Below are positions 55,637 through 64,000 of a stretch of DNA of 64,000 nucleotides, piece by piece (position 1 is the stretch's first letter; every line of letters begins with the position of its first letter). The translations under genes and the position numbers were made by a program. The notes beneath the pieces are model-generated. The model did no database searches, was not told the DNA's origin, and saw only the letters and a program-made list of their open reading frames with translations. Source of the DNA: Parvibium lacunae. Its GTDB lineage: Bacteria; Pseudomonadota; Gammaproteobacteria; Burkholderiales; Burkholderiaceae_D. The stretch spans positions 1 through 64,000 of the forward strand of contig NZ_QPGB01000006.1 of the NCBI RefSeq assembly GCF_003335215.1. The letters run 5' to 3'.

Positions 55637-56529
55637 CGAATTGTCCAACCGCCAGCGGAGAGCGCAGCGAGGTATTCGGGAAAACTGATGCCAATAAACT
55701 GATCGTCAAATATGCCTTCTGGTGAACCGGACTCACGTCGCAGAGCGGGGGGGAGAATATATATTCGCTGTCGCGCCTGTTCAATATTCTCCGCTTCATC
55801 CAAACTGTTATTGATCACATTTGCGCCAGACGAAAATATCACCGCGACGAGATCTGTCAAGACAACATTGCTGATATCCCCACAGCTAGAAGCCGTGATA
55901 TTGGTCCGTGTGGCGCAAACAGACAGCCCACGGCCATTTAGCAAATCGGCATTAAGTGCTAAGCGGATTTGTCCCGCGCCTAACCCGTTCATGGGGAAAC
56001 TGCCATTCACATTCGCGAATGCATGGATGAGGCCTGCAGGGGGGGCACCGCCCCCTTCAATGGCCCCTGGTGCGGCGAGATTGGTTAGCGCATAACGATA
56101 CATAAAACGGGGGTCGCTTGCGCCGGCACCAAACGGGGTGGGGAGTAAGCCCTGCGGCGCTGGGTTGGTGGTGGTTAAATTCAGCGAACGCGCAGGTAAA
56201 AAACCTAATTGCACGGCGCAATTGGTGATACCGGGCGGGCTGGGATTACCCAAGCCGAGGGAATCCGTCGCGCCGCCGCCAAGGCTGGGGTGCGTCGCTG
56301 GGCAGGGAAACCGACCATTGGCGCTCACATAGCCCAATAAAATCTGCTTATATTGTTGCAGTTCCGAGCGCTCTTGCTGAATTCTCGTTTGCTCAACGTT
56401 ATTGCTGATCATTGGCAGCAGCGCAACTGCAGCCAAGGCGATGATTAATAGCACCATAGCGATTTCGATCAGCGTGAAGCCTGCAATAAGCTGGCGAGAA
56501 TCGGGTGCGTTAGTAATCGGTCTCGTCAC
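55630..56529 (-). CDS. Type IV pilin-like/pseudopilin protein
   Basis: A 299-residue protein. It has a type III signal: a 17-residue basic-polar leader, then G/FTLIEIAMVLLIIALAAVALLPMI, with cleavage after Gly and Glu at +5 for the assembled subunit. A helical stem (QTRIQQERSELQQYKQILLGYVSANG) leads to FPCPATHP, a common minor-pilin motif, and a Gly/Pro/Asn-rich globular domain with several Cys. It is the last gene of the pilus/secretion-like operon, overlapping the previous gene by 4 bases. It is larger than a typical major pilin (150-180), so more probably a minor or specialised subunit. Confidence 0.85.
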   Translation of the reverse strand: MTRPITNAPDSRQLIAGFTLIEIAMVLLIIALAAVALLPMISNNVEQTRIQQERSELQQYKQILLGYVSANGRFPCPATHPSLGGGATDSLGLGNPSPPGITNCAVQLGFLPARSLNLTTTNPAPQGLLPTPFGAGASDPRFMYRYALTNLAAPGAIEGGGAPPAGLIHAFANVNGSFPMNGLGAGQIRLALNADLLNGRGLSVCATRTNITASSCGDISNVVLTDLVAVIFSSGANVINNSLDEAENIEQARQRIYILPPALRRESGSPEGIFDDQFIGISFPEYLAALSAGGWTIRQ

Positions 56530-57992
56530 TGAATCACCCTAACGATGTCGTTATAGCTTGCGCTGTGCGGGCGAGTCTCACTTTCAAACGTGACGCCCCC
56601 ATTCGCATTCAAGCCTTCCAAATACTGTGTAAGCAGGCCGCTAAACTGACCAGCAGGATCAATCGGCCTGCCTTGGCCCGTTCGCGTCCGGCCGGGTCCA
56701 ATTAACAGCGCTTTGAGATTCATTCGATTGCCTGCGCTCAGCTGTCCGTTCAGACAGTTCGGCGCATTTTGAGTGCAATTATTGGAAATAGCGAGAAAAA
56801 AATAATGCCCCCAACCCGCATCAGCAACACGCCCAAGTTCGGTCCATAACGGGGTTTCGCCATAACTGGCTAAGGCATCCAGTAACACCTGCATCGGCGT
56901 AAAGCCAAATAACAGACCAGGTTGCTGTACTGGATACATGCCGTGTACGTTTCCGCTCACGGTCGCGGCATACGGAAAGTAACGGGCAGTGGGATTACTT
57001 GCTGGCGCACTCCGCTCAAACACGGTTCGCAGTGCGCGGATAATCACCTCGGCGGCATAGCTTTCAAGTTGATTGAAATATTCCTCTGCCGTGACATACC
57101 GAACTTGGTCGTTCACCGGAAAGGCAGGATCAAGGTAGCTCACATAATTGGTCCCTTGATTCCATGGTCGGGTCAGGTAATAACGCTGATTCTCGTTATT
57201 GGGCCGCAAATAGCCGACCGCATTACTGTAGTTTCCAGGGACACAGTTCGGCAGGCAAGATGATAAAACGTTGAACGTATCCAGATACTCAGCGGGGCCC
57301 AATAGATTGCCGGCATTACGGCTCGCCTGGCTTGGTAACGCCAGGCCGGGCACCATCAAGACGAGTGCGGCTTCATCACTCACTAAGTTACCGGCACTGT
57401 CATAAATCGACAGCCAACGTTGCGGTATGGTGACCCCAGGGCAGAAACTAGAGGCAGGCAGCGTGGCGCCTAAGATTAACGGGGTGCGATAAGGCAAGCA
57501 CAAACTCGACAAGATAAGGTTATTCGATACCGCCATCCAGGGGACAACCCCCTCCGGGTCAGTCAAACTCACATTACCGAAATTGAGGTTTAAGGAACGC
57601 CAGGGCACCTTACCAAAACAACGAGCGCTATTCCCAAGAGTATCGATACTCTGTGTCACGCGCGGGCTAGTACCCCACGTTGCAGAAGGCTGCCAGGCGG
57701 TGGTGATGCAGCCATTCTCAGCCCACCCGTCGTAACGGCCATTGCCAGCCTCACCCTGCTCCAGCACATCAGGATAAAAATTTAATTTACCCAATGCCCT
57801 CTTTCCATATTTCGTATCATTCAGCAGCGCAGTCTTCGTGCTTTCCAAAATATGTTGGGTATAGCTTGCCGATGCCTCACCATCGCGTGGCGCCATGACC
57901 TTGATCGCAATGGTCAGGCTGAGTAATAGAACAACGGTAGAAACCAACATGATCAGCAAGCCGCTCCCCGCCTGTTGCTTGCGCCCAGGCAC
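56526..57992 (-). CDS. Large GspK/PilX-like membrane-anchored pilus subunit (start uncertain)
   Basis: The N-terminal hydrophobic helix QQAGSGLLIMLVSTVVLLLSLTIAIKVM resembles a class III signal without Glu at +5, as in GspK or PilX tip subunits. About 440 residues of Asn/Pro/Cys-containing extracytoplasmic sequence follow, much larger than GspK (~330). The globular part contains paired Cys (e.g. SSCLPNCVP; NNCTQNAPNC) that could form disulfides. No domain is recognised. The GTG at 57992 is chosen because the long frame (ATG at 58181) overlaps the previous gene by 146 bases without matching a signal; CTG at 58034 is another option. Function is inferred from the operon. Confidence 0.7.
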   Translation of the reverse strand: MPGRKQQAGSGLLIMLVSTVVLLLSLTIAIKVMAPRDGEASASYTQHILESTKTALLNDTKYGKRALGKLNFYPDVLEQGEAGNGRYDGWAENGCITTAWQPSATWGTSPRVTQSIDTLGNSARCFGKVPWRSLNLNFGNVSLTDPEGVVPWMAVSNNLILSSLCLPYRTPLILGATLPASSFCPGVTIPQRWLSIYDSAGNLVSDEAALVLMVPGLALPSQASRNAGNLLGPAEYLDTFNVLSSCLPNCVPGNYSNAVGYLRPNNENQRYYLTRPWNQGTNYVSYLDPAFPVNDQVRYVTAEEYFNQLESYAAEVIIRALRTVFERSAPASNPTARYFPYAATVSGNVHGMYPVQQPGLLFGFTPMQVLLDALASYGETPLWTELGRVADAGWGHYFFLAISNNCTQNAPNCLNGQLSAGNRMNLKALLIGPGRTRTGQGRPIDPAGQFSGLLTQYLEGLNANGGVTFESETRPHSASYNDIVRVIQ

Positions 57993-58035
57993 GGCAGGGT
58001 GAGTAGCGAAGGGGATGGATATCCCTTGGCTCAGA

Positions 58036-58590
58036 TTAAGGTCGGACGGGTAACGTTGTAGCACGATGTACCTTGATCTCACTCCCCGCAGGCAAGATAT
58101 CGCGAACTTGTCCAGTGGCGGGGTCGGCGGTTTGACCGGGGCGAAGTTGCCAACTCTTTTTACTGCGGCTATCAGGAACACTCACTGAGCCGGTTGTGTT
58201 GAGTGTGTTGGTGCGCCAGTAGCCTTGTTGATCCATACTTTTCTGATTCAACCACACTGTCGTTGCCGCTGCGCCGTTAGCGCTGTGGCGTTGCACATAG
58301 CCTGAGAACTGAATCGGCCCTGCAGCCGGTGGGCGCGGCAAGTCTGGTCGCTCATTGTCATTGCTTGCAGCCGGCTCAATCGGCAGCCCTGCGTCTAATG
58401 TTTGTCGCTCGGCGGGAGTAAAGAAAATCCGGCCAAGCCGTCCGGTTGCGGCGCCATCGCGACTGGGTGCGCCGGTGACGCTTGCGCGAACTGCGCTGGG
58501 CGTAGCCGAGGTTTGTGCCATGCTACTCGTCGGCCAGGTAGACGAGAGCGTGAGATAGAGTATCGAACCAAGCAGCCAGCGCATGTACAT
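58036..58590 (-). CDS. PilP/GspC-like periplasmic protein of the pilus operon
   Basis: A 184-residue protein with a signal-like N-terminus (WLLGSILYLTLSSTWPTSSMAQ). GRLGRIFFTPAERQTLDAG, then a Pro-rich linker and IQFSGYVQRHSANGAAATTVWLNQK, resemble the short periplasmic MshK/PilP/GspC-type proteins of T4P-like systems; the FSGYVxRxxGxxTVWxNxK pattern is the clearest part. It may link the inner-membrane platform to an outer-membrane component. It follows the PilO-like gene by 2 bases. Confidence 0.65.
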   Translation of the reverse strand: MYMRWLLGSILYLTLSSTWPTSSMAQTSATPSAVRASVTGAPSRDGAATGRLGRIFFTPAERQTLDAGLPIEPAASNDNERPDLPRPPAAGPIQFSGYVQRHSANGAAATTVWLNQKSMDQQGYWRTNTLNTTGSVSVPDSRSKKSWQLRPGQTADPATGQVRDILPAGSEIKVHRATTLPVRP

Positions 58591-58592
58591 TC

Positions 58593-59246
58593 CTAGGGAG
58601 AATTAGGCGTCTGAGGAGAAGGGGTTAGCCAGTTAAACATAGCGGCAGTACAGCGCAAGTGCAACCCGTGTCTTAGTTCATTGCTCCGAAAACGCTGATG
58701 AGTCAATTCGCACGCCTCCCAGACCAGCCGCTCCGGTAAACGCTCATTCAGCGCGGCCACTAGACTGAGGAAGCTTTCTTCGTGCGCCAAGGTTCCTAAC
58801 ATTTCAATCGGATGGCGGGTGATATGACTGTTCTCCAACATCGCCACTTCGGGTCCCGCATAGAGTTGTCGTTGCAAAATGCGGTAGCTAAACGCGGCAT
58901 ATCGAATTTGGCTGATCACTGCCTCAATGTCATCAGCGACCGGCGCCCGTTTGAACGGAACAAAAGCGCCGCTCTGTTCGAGCGCTTGATAGCGTTGCCA
59001 GCTCTGATGGATTTGACGCTCTTCTTCTTGCACTTTCTCAAGCTGTTGGTCTGCCGCCTGACGGGCCTGGCGAGCTTGTTGTAACTGACGGTCGCTCTCT
59101 TGCAATATTTCACGGCTACCGAGCAAGACCCCCACAAACAAAAGCAGGGTGAGCGCGAGCATCGATACAGGCCAGCGCAAGCGACGCCAATCTGCAGGCA
59201 TTAGCGGCCGCCATTGGCCAATTCGAAGGTAGGGGCTGAAGATCAT
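58593..59246 (-). CDS. PilO-like bitopic membrane protein
   Basis: A 217-residue protein with one membrane helix (~28-48; VSMLALTLLLFVGVLLGS), a coiled coil with many Gln/Glu/Arg (EILQESDRQLQQARQARQAADQQLEKVQEEERQIHQSW), and a small globular periplasmic domain. This is the architecture of PilO/GspM alignment proteins. It starts within the previous gene (4-base overlap). The family call rests on architecture and operon position. Confidence 0.7.
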   Translation of the reverse strand: MIFSPYLRIGQWRPLMPADWRRLRWPVSMLALTLLLFVGVLLGSREILQESDRQLQQARQARQAADQQLEKVQEEERQIHQSWQRYQALEQSGAFVPFKRAPVADDIEAVISQIRYAAFSYRILQRQLYAGPEVAMLENSHITRHPIEMLGTLAHEESFLSLVAALNERLPERLVWEACELTHQRFRSNELRHGLHLRCTAAMFNWLTPSPQTPNSP

Positions 59247-61048
59247 TGCGCCGCCCCCGTTAACGTCGTGCTCGCGCCATTGGGGCGCAATGACCAGCGC
59301 AACGTCAATATAAATTCATTACTCGGCAAGGCTTCATTCGCAGACCCCACGCGGCCCGCCACAACACCAGCCGGATTTTCATCATAGACAAAGCGTTTGA
59401 CAGCCAACTGGCAACGACAACCCTGTGCCAAACTATCGGCAAAGGCCTGTACCAAGCGATTGGTTGCCTGCTTGCTCAGTGCCTGCCCTTGCGTCAATAC
59501 CGTGCCTTCAAGCTGCACGACCTGTTGCAACACTGCCGTAGCGGACTCAGCTTCGGGCGTCTCCGGATTCGGCATGGGCATGTCGCCTGTGCCCTCTCCC
59601 AAGAGCTGGCTATTAGCCTCTTGGGCGGTGACTGGCGGCAGCCAACTGATTTTTTTCAAATTAATTTGTTCGTGGCGATCTAGGGCTTGGCTCAGGGTTT
59701 GAAACAGCATCTCAATAGAAATGCCGCGTGCTTGGAGCTGATTGAAGAGATCCACTCGCTGCTGCATCGCCTCAGCCGGCAAAGGCAGACTCGGAAAAGC
59801 TGCTTTGATTTTTTCATAACGCTGCAGGGCAAGCTGCTGCTGTTGCTGATTGTCGGTAATTTGCGCTTGATTCGACAACCAGTGCGGTAATTGCCACGCC
59901 GCCCACAGCAGCGCCAATACCACGCCGCAGCCTGCGCCAATGTAGATCTGCCGGGCTAAGCGCTTAAGGTACCAACGTTGCGTTAATCTTGGCGGATAGT
60001 AGCGCTGGCTCGCCCGTTCCAGCCAGCGCCGCTGAAACAGTGTTGCTAAAGTGAGCAGACCGTGCTGCCCCGCACTGGGGGGGAAAGGTTGCGAACCAAA
60101 ATCGGTGAGGGGTTGCCAGGTAGGTATCAGTGGGTTGCCATTTGGCCAACGTCCCGGCTCTGCTGCCGCAGATTGTGCAGGCCCTGCCATCAGGATTTTC
60201 ACGCCAATATCGTTCGGGTTCAATTGATCACGCTCGACAAAGCGGCCAATTTGTAGATACTGCAACGTCTTTTGGATTTCCTCAATAACCCAAGGCAGAG
60301 CTGCCGCACGATCAATTTGCGCCAAAAACTCAGCCTCATTCTGCGCCGCCAGCTCGCCGGCCATTGATGATGCCCCCGACTCCTGCAGAGGATCAAAGGC
60401 CGCATTCGGCCAGACAGCCAAGCGTGCAAAACAAGGCACCCCTGCTTGCACATAGACAAGGCGTAACCCAGCGGGGTGAACCCCAACCAGCAACACCTTT
60501 TGTTCCTCAAACATCGACGCTAAGGCTGCATAGAGATGGGTAGTGGTGCGCACCCCCGTCACCACCGCCTGTCGCTCTTCGAAAGCTTTAAATAAGGTTA
60601 GCAGGGCACTCGGTAAAACCAACCCACTTAAGATCACCGCATTGGCTGGATAGCCCCGAAAGGCATAAATCCAGCGGGATGGCTCGGTCAACCACGCAGC
60701 GCGCAGAGGCGTATCGCGAAATCGTTGCACGAGCTTACGTTGCAAAAGTTGGTCAAGATCTCGCCCATGCAACGGGGGCATGGTCTCAACATGAAACTCT
60801 TCTTCTGGAAAATCAGCCAGAATTTGATAATGACTCGTCGCATGCTGCGTCAGGAAAGACTCTAGACCTTCAGGTAGTAAGCCCTCTACCAACCATGGCC
60901 ACGCTGCTATAAATTCTGCAGGTTTGTGGGCACGACGCGGAATGCGATAAGCAATGACATAATCGGTGCTTACATAGAGCATGACATGCTTGATGCGCCC
61001 CATAGGAGCTTGGGTGTCGCTAGAGGGCAAAGAAGAAATCATTGTCAT
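59243..61048 (-). CDS. PilM/GspL-PilN-like fusion protein of the pilus operon
   Basis: A 601-residue protein. Residues ~18-330 are cytoplasmic and look like the GspL/PilM actin-like fold, though degenerate (KHVMLYVSTDYVIAYRI; YQILADFPEEEFHVETMPPLHGRDLDQLLQRKL; VILSGLVLPSALLTLFKAF). A membrane helix at ~369-391 (IYIGAGCGVVLALLWAAWQLPHW) leads to a Gln-rich coiled coil and a PilN-like ferredoxin-type periplasmic domain. Such a protein would connect the ATPase to the periplasmic platform. The actin-like motifs are not all recognisable. The start could also be residue 16 (MGRIKHVML). It follows the GspF-like gene by 4 bases. Confidence 0.72.
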   Translation of the reverse strand: MTMISSLPSSDTQAPMGRIKHVMLYVSTDYVIAYRIPRRAHKPAEFIAAWPWLVEGLLPEGLESFLTQHATSHYQILADFPEEEFHVETMPPLHGRDLDQLLQRKLVQRFRDTPLRAAWLTEPSRWIYAFRGYPANAVILSGLVLPSALLTLFKAFEERQAVVTGVRTTTHLYAALASMFEEQKVLLVGVHPAGLRLVYVQAGVPCFARLAVWPNAAFDPLQESGASSMAGELAAQNEAEFLAQIDRAAALPWVIEEIQKTLQYLQIGRFVERDQLNPNDIGVKILMAGPAQSAAAEPGRWPNGNPLIPTWQPLTDFGSQPFPPSAGQHGLLTLATLFQRRWLERASQRYYPPRLTQRWYLKRLARQIYIGAGCGVVLALLWAAWQLPHWLSNQAQITDNQQQQQLALQRYEKIKAAFPSLPLPAEAMQQRVDLFNQLQARGISIEMLFQTLSQALDRHEQINLKKISWLPPVTAQEANSQLLGEGTGDMPMPNPETPEAESATAVLQQVVQLEGTVLTQGQALSKQATNRLVQAFADSLAQGCRCQLAVKRFVYDENPAGVVAGRVGSANEALPSNEFILTLRWSLRPNGASTTLTGAAQ

Positions 61049-61052
61049 GGGA

Positions 61053-62267
61053 TTATCGAATCTTACTCATTACGTCGTAGAGCGGGCCCAGCACCGCAAA
61101 AATCAACCACCCCATCAAGGCACCCAAAATAACGGTTAATACAGGTTCGATGAGGGTTTGTAATTTGCTGACCGCATCCTGAACTTCACGATTGTAATAG
61201 TAGGCCACATTGTCAAGCGCTTGATCTAATTCTCCAGACTGCTCGCCTACGCGCAGCATCCGCAATACCATGCTGGGAAAGACTTGAGTTAGGGTGAAAG
61301 ATTCCGTGATATTTTTACCTTCTGCAATATGCTGGCGTGCCAACTCAATGCCGTCTTGAACAACACGATTACCAGCTGCACCCGCACAAATCTCCAGCGC
61401 ACGTAATACCGTAATCCCCGAGGCATATAACATTGCAAATAGCCCCGCAAAACGCGCCAAGATGATTTTTTGCAAAACCGGCCCGACTAAGGGTAAACGC
61501 AGTTTCAAGCGATCGATACGGCGGCGCATTTCCCCTTGCATATTGAGCACGATGATCACCAACATCACTAAGCTTGCCAGTGCCGCCAAGAGCCACCCCC
61601 AATGATTCACCATGAGGCCGGAAATGGTCAGTAATAGCTCCGTTTGAGGCGGTAGCTTACCGGCCATATTCCGCAAGAAACCGGCTAACTGTGGCACCAA
61701 GTAAATCATCATGAAAGCGAATACCCCCATCACCACCAAACCGACAAAACTGGGATAAAGCACCGCACGCTTAATTTGTGCGGCTAACTCATCTTGCCAG
61801 CGTAAGGCTTCGAGCAAGCGCGCAAAAATTTCATCCAATTTACCGGATTGTTCCCCCGAGCGGATCAAGGCAATGAAGACGTCATCAAACACCAAGGGAT
61901 GCTCAGCCAGCGCAGTCGATAGGGTCTGCCCGCCACGAATCGATTCAACGACGGTGGTGACCACTTCCCGCATATGTGTTTGCTCGGCACTGGCCGCTAA
62001 ATCTTCCAGAGCATCCAGGACCGGGACGCCAGCACGGACGAGCTGACTCATGTGGAAACAAAAATCGATGAGCTCTCGCCGCTTGACACGCCGCTGCCAA
62101 CGGCTGAATACCCCTCGCTGGCTGTGCGCCAGTTTGCCTTGAATGAGTTCAAGCCCCATCTGCTTGATACGCGATTCCAAATCGAGCAGATTCGCCGCTT
62201 CCATGCGTCCTTGAGTCACGCCACCCTCTGAATTGACTGCACGATAGGTCCAGGTCGCCATCGTCAC
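61053..62267 (-). CDS. GspF/PilC-family inner-membrane platform protein
   Basis: A 404-residue protein with two copies of the GspF domain. Visible: FCFHMSQLVRAGVPVLDALEDLAAS, RSGEQSGKLDEIFARLLEALRWQDELAAQIKRAVLYPSFV, and the second FAGLFAMLYASGITVLRALEICA ... LRVGEQSGELDQALDNVAYYYNREVQDAVSKLQTLIEPVLTVILGALMGWLI. It has three membrane helices. It sits on the GspE-type ATPase and drives subunit insertion. It is 8 bases after the ATPase gene. Confidence 0.93.
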   Translation of the reverse strand: MTMATWTYRAVNSEGGVTQGRMEAANLLDLESRIKQMGLELIQGKLAHSQRGVFSRWQRRVKRRELIDFCFHMSQLVRAGVPVLDALEDLAASAEQTHMREVVTTVVESIRGGQTLSTALAEHPLVFDDVFIALIRSGEQSGKLDEIFARLLEALRWQDELAAQIKRAVLYPSFVGLVVMGVFAFMMIYLVPQLAGFLRNMAGKLPPQTELLLTISGLMVNHWGWLLAALASLVMLVIIVLNMQGEMRRRIDRLKLRLPLVGPVLQKIILARFAGLFAMLYASGITVLRALEICAGAAGNRVVQDGIELARQHIAEGKNITESFTLTQVFPSMVLRMLRVGEQSGELDQALDNVAYYYNREVQDAVSKLQTLIEPVLTVILGALMGWLIFAVLGPLYDVMSKIR

Positions 62268-62275
62268 TCACTCAC

Positions 62276-63991
62276 TTATAGACTGGTTAAATCCACCACC
62301 CGAGCGGCTTCTTCGAGGGCGGTGGTACCATCCAGAACGCGTCGTATCGCATCTTCGGCCAGCATGTGCATCCCTTGTTGTCGGGCCATGCGCGTTAGTT
62401 CCCGCAAGGTGGCGTGGCGGGCAATCAATTCATCTAAGGCGTCATTCATACGAATGATTTCCATCAACGCCACCCGTCCTTGGTAACCCTGCCACTCGCA
62501 GTGTTCACAGCCTACCGCCTCGTAGAGTGTCGGCACAGGCTGGGTCGCATCAACCCCAAGTAATGCGAGCTGTGCGGAAGAAGGCTGGTAGGGTTGGCGG
62601 CAGTGTACGCATAACTTGCGCACCAAACGCTGTGCCAAGACACCGATAATATTGCCCGCCAAAATATCCGGTTTTAGCCCTAAATCAAGCAAGCGTGGAA
62701 TCGCGCCCAGCGCGGAGTTGGTATGCAAGGTTGTATACACTTGATGCCCAGTCATGGCTGCGCGTAGAGCCATCTCAGCGGTTTCGCCATCGCGGATTTC
62801 GCCCACCAAAATAATGTCAGGGTCTTGCCGCATCATGGAGCGAATACCTGAGGCAAAGTCCATTTTGACTCCCTCGGCCAAGTTGGTTTGGCGAATCATA
62901 TTCAAGGGGTATTCGACCGGGTCTTCTAAGGTCATGATGTTGACCTGTTCACTATTCAGCGCATTCAGTACCGAATAGAGCGTGGTCGTTTTCCCGCTAC
63001 CGGTTGGTCCGGTGACTAAAATGATGCCCTCGGGCCGCGCCATCATCAACTGCAGCGTGTCGAGTTGCGCGGGGGGTAGCCCCAATTGATCTAGTGGCAC
63101 CAGACCACGCTGACGATCCAAGATCCGTAATACGATGTTCTCGCCATGGGTTGTAGGCTGCGCTGCAACCCGAAAATCAATTTGTCGCCCTTGCAGAAAG
63201 ATCGAAATCCGCCCATCTTGCGGCGCACGATTTTCTGCAATGTTCATGTCTGAGAGTACTTTGAGGCGCACCACCATGGCCGGCCAATACTTATGGTGTA
63301 ACGCCCGAATCTGGCGCAAGACCCCATCAATGCGATAGCGGATACGGACAAATCCCGCCTCGGGCTCAAAATGAATGTCACTGGCGCGGCGCTGTACCGC
63401 GTCTGAGAGCAACGCATCAATCAAGCGGACGATTGGCTGACTATATTCATCCCCTGTGGCGACTAAGCTCTGGTAATCAATTTCGCCAGTTTCGATTTCA
63501 TTCAGAATGCCATCAATCGACAACTCGTAGCCATAATATTGGTCGATTGCCCGCGCCACATCCCCTTCGGCGGCAATACGAATATCTAGCTTGGCCTCTC
63601 CGCGCAATAAGGCACTGAGCTGATCGAGCACCACCACATTATTCGGGTTGGCCATCGCGACGGTGAGGAGGCGCGTGTGGGCATCCCAGCTCACGGGATA
63701 CAGGGTGTGACGCTTGGCAAACTCATGCGGAATCAGTTTTAAGGCATTGCGGTCGGCAACGATCTTGGTCAGCTCAATGGTTTCCTGACCCAAGTTCTCT
63801 GACAAAGCCTCACGCAAAATAGCATCTGACACAAACCCCAGCTCAACCAATACCTTGCCCAAGGGTTTGCCTTGTCGCTGTTGTTCCAACAGCGCAATAC
63901 GCAGCTGATCATCGCTGATCAAACCGCGTTCACGCAAAATATCGCCTAAGCGGCGCGGTTTAGTGGTGGAGGAAGGCGCTGTTGTCATCAC
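62276..63991 (-). CDS. GspE/PilB-family assembly ATPase
   Basis: A 571-residue hexameric ATPase with an N-terminal MshEN/GspE-N domain (RRLGDILRERGLISDDQLRIALLEQQ; residues ~14-60; such domains can bind cyclic di-GMP in MshE). Walker A is GPTGSGKTT (328-336), Asp box DIHFEP, Walker B PDIILVGEIRDGETAEMALRAAMTGH (391-), and a tetracysteine zinc site C461-x2-C464 / C495-x2-C498. It powers pilus or pseudopilus assembly. It is the first visible gene of the operon; any promoter or further genes lie beyond the window edge 9 bases away. Confidence 0.94.
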   Translation of the reverse strand: MMTTAPSSTTKPRRLGDILRERGLISDDQLRIALLEQQRQGKPLGKVLVELGFVSDAILREALSENLGQETIELTKIVADRNALKLIPHEFAKRHTLYPVSWDAHTRLLTVAMANPNNVVVLDQLSALLRGEAKLDIRIAAEGDVARAIDQYYGYELSIDGILNEIETGEIDYQSLVATGDEYSQPIVRLIDALLSDAVQRRASDIHFEPEAGFVRIRYRIDGVLRQIRALHHKYWPAMVVRLKVLSDMNIAENRAPQDGRISIFLQGRQIDFRVAAQPTTHGENIVLRILDRQRGLVPLDQLGLPPAQLDTLQLMMARPEGIILVTGPTGSGKTTTLYSVLNALNSEQVNIMTLEDPVEYPLNMIRQTNLAEGVKMDFASGIRSMMRQDPDIILVGEIRDGETAEMALRAAMTGHQVYTTLHTNSALGAIPRLLDLGLKPDILAGNIIGVLAQRLVRKLCVHCRQPYQPSSAQLALLGVDATQPVPTLYEAVGCEHCEWQGYQGRVALMEIIRMNDALDELIARHATLRELTRMARQQGMHMLAEDAIRRVLDGTTALEEAARVVDLTSL

Positions 63992-64000
63992 CGTTATTGA

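Noticed and set aside
1-64000. tRNA, rRNA, CRISPR arrays, intact insertion sequences, prophage genes
   Set aside because: I looked for T-loop signatures, direct repeat-spacer patterns and transposase or integrase motifs and found none that could be supported.

Overview
The window reads as a chromosomal segment of a Gram-negative betaproteobacterium of moderate G+C (roughly 50-55 % by eye). The evidence is gene order: a TPR gene followed by lolB-ispE; fmdB-DUF502-aspS-(small membrane protein)-SPFH-nudB; uvrA divergent from an MFS gene with ssb beside it; ssb-pqiABC; and a Bug-type (TctC) receptor. These fit Burkholderiales/Neisseriales-like genomes better than gamma- or alphaproteobacteria. 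I cannot name the genus. No rRNA, tRNA, CRISPR array, intact insertion sequence or prophage is visible.

Layout. 1-3.3 kb: the 3' end of a CdiA/filamentous-haemagglutinin gene with a toxin-like C-terminus, an overlapping candidate immunity gene, a terminator, and a displaced internal haemagglutinin fragment that ends against mutY. 3.3-10.9 kb: repair and housekeeping genes (dynamin-like GTPase-mutY, mutM; TPR-lolB-ispE). 10.9-16.5 kb: a secreted protein with 58-residue repeats, ydfG, pyrC, then a haloacetate-dehalogenase-like hydrolase with D-malate/tartrate dehydrogenase, divergent from a LysR regulator. 16.5-21.8 kb: a glutamate/aspartate-type ABC transporter with two tandem binding proteins and a HypT-like LysR regulator. 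21.9-24.2 kb: an Atm1-like ABC exporter and a YciA-like thioesterase. 24.2-31.7 kb: a beta-oxidation operon. 32-35.4 kb: a Bug receptor and a GGDEF-EAL protein. 35.5-42 kb: clsB/ybhP-like genes, nudB, an SPFH lipoprotein, aspS, DUF502 and fmdB. 42.1-48.2 kb: two regulators of uncertain role, pqiABC and ssb. 48.4-55.5 kb: an MFS transporter, uvrA and a transglutaminase-TPR protein, followed by a decayed Phd-like antitoxin. 55.6-64 kb: a tight seven-gene operon for a divergent type IV pilus / type II secretion-like machine.

The items I consider most worth a second look are: (i) the pilus/secretion-like operon, with a PilM/GspL-PilN-like fusion and an unusually large GspK/PilX-like subunit; (ii) the CdiA C-terminus and immunity pair, whose toxin class I cannot assign; (iii) a family of about 150-bp intergenic repeats with terminal inverted repeats, which sits between genes of operons; (iv) a 19-bp near-identical motif upstream of both the binding-protein genes and the Atm1-like exporter, bracketing a LysR gene; and (v) a secreted protein built from 174-bp DNA repeats.

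All calls come from reading the sequence and from remembered family motifs; no database search was run.
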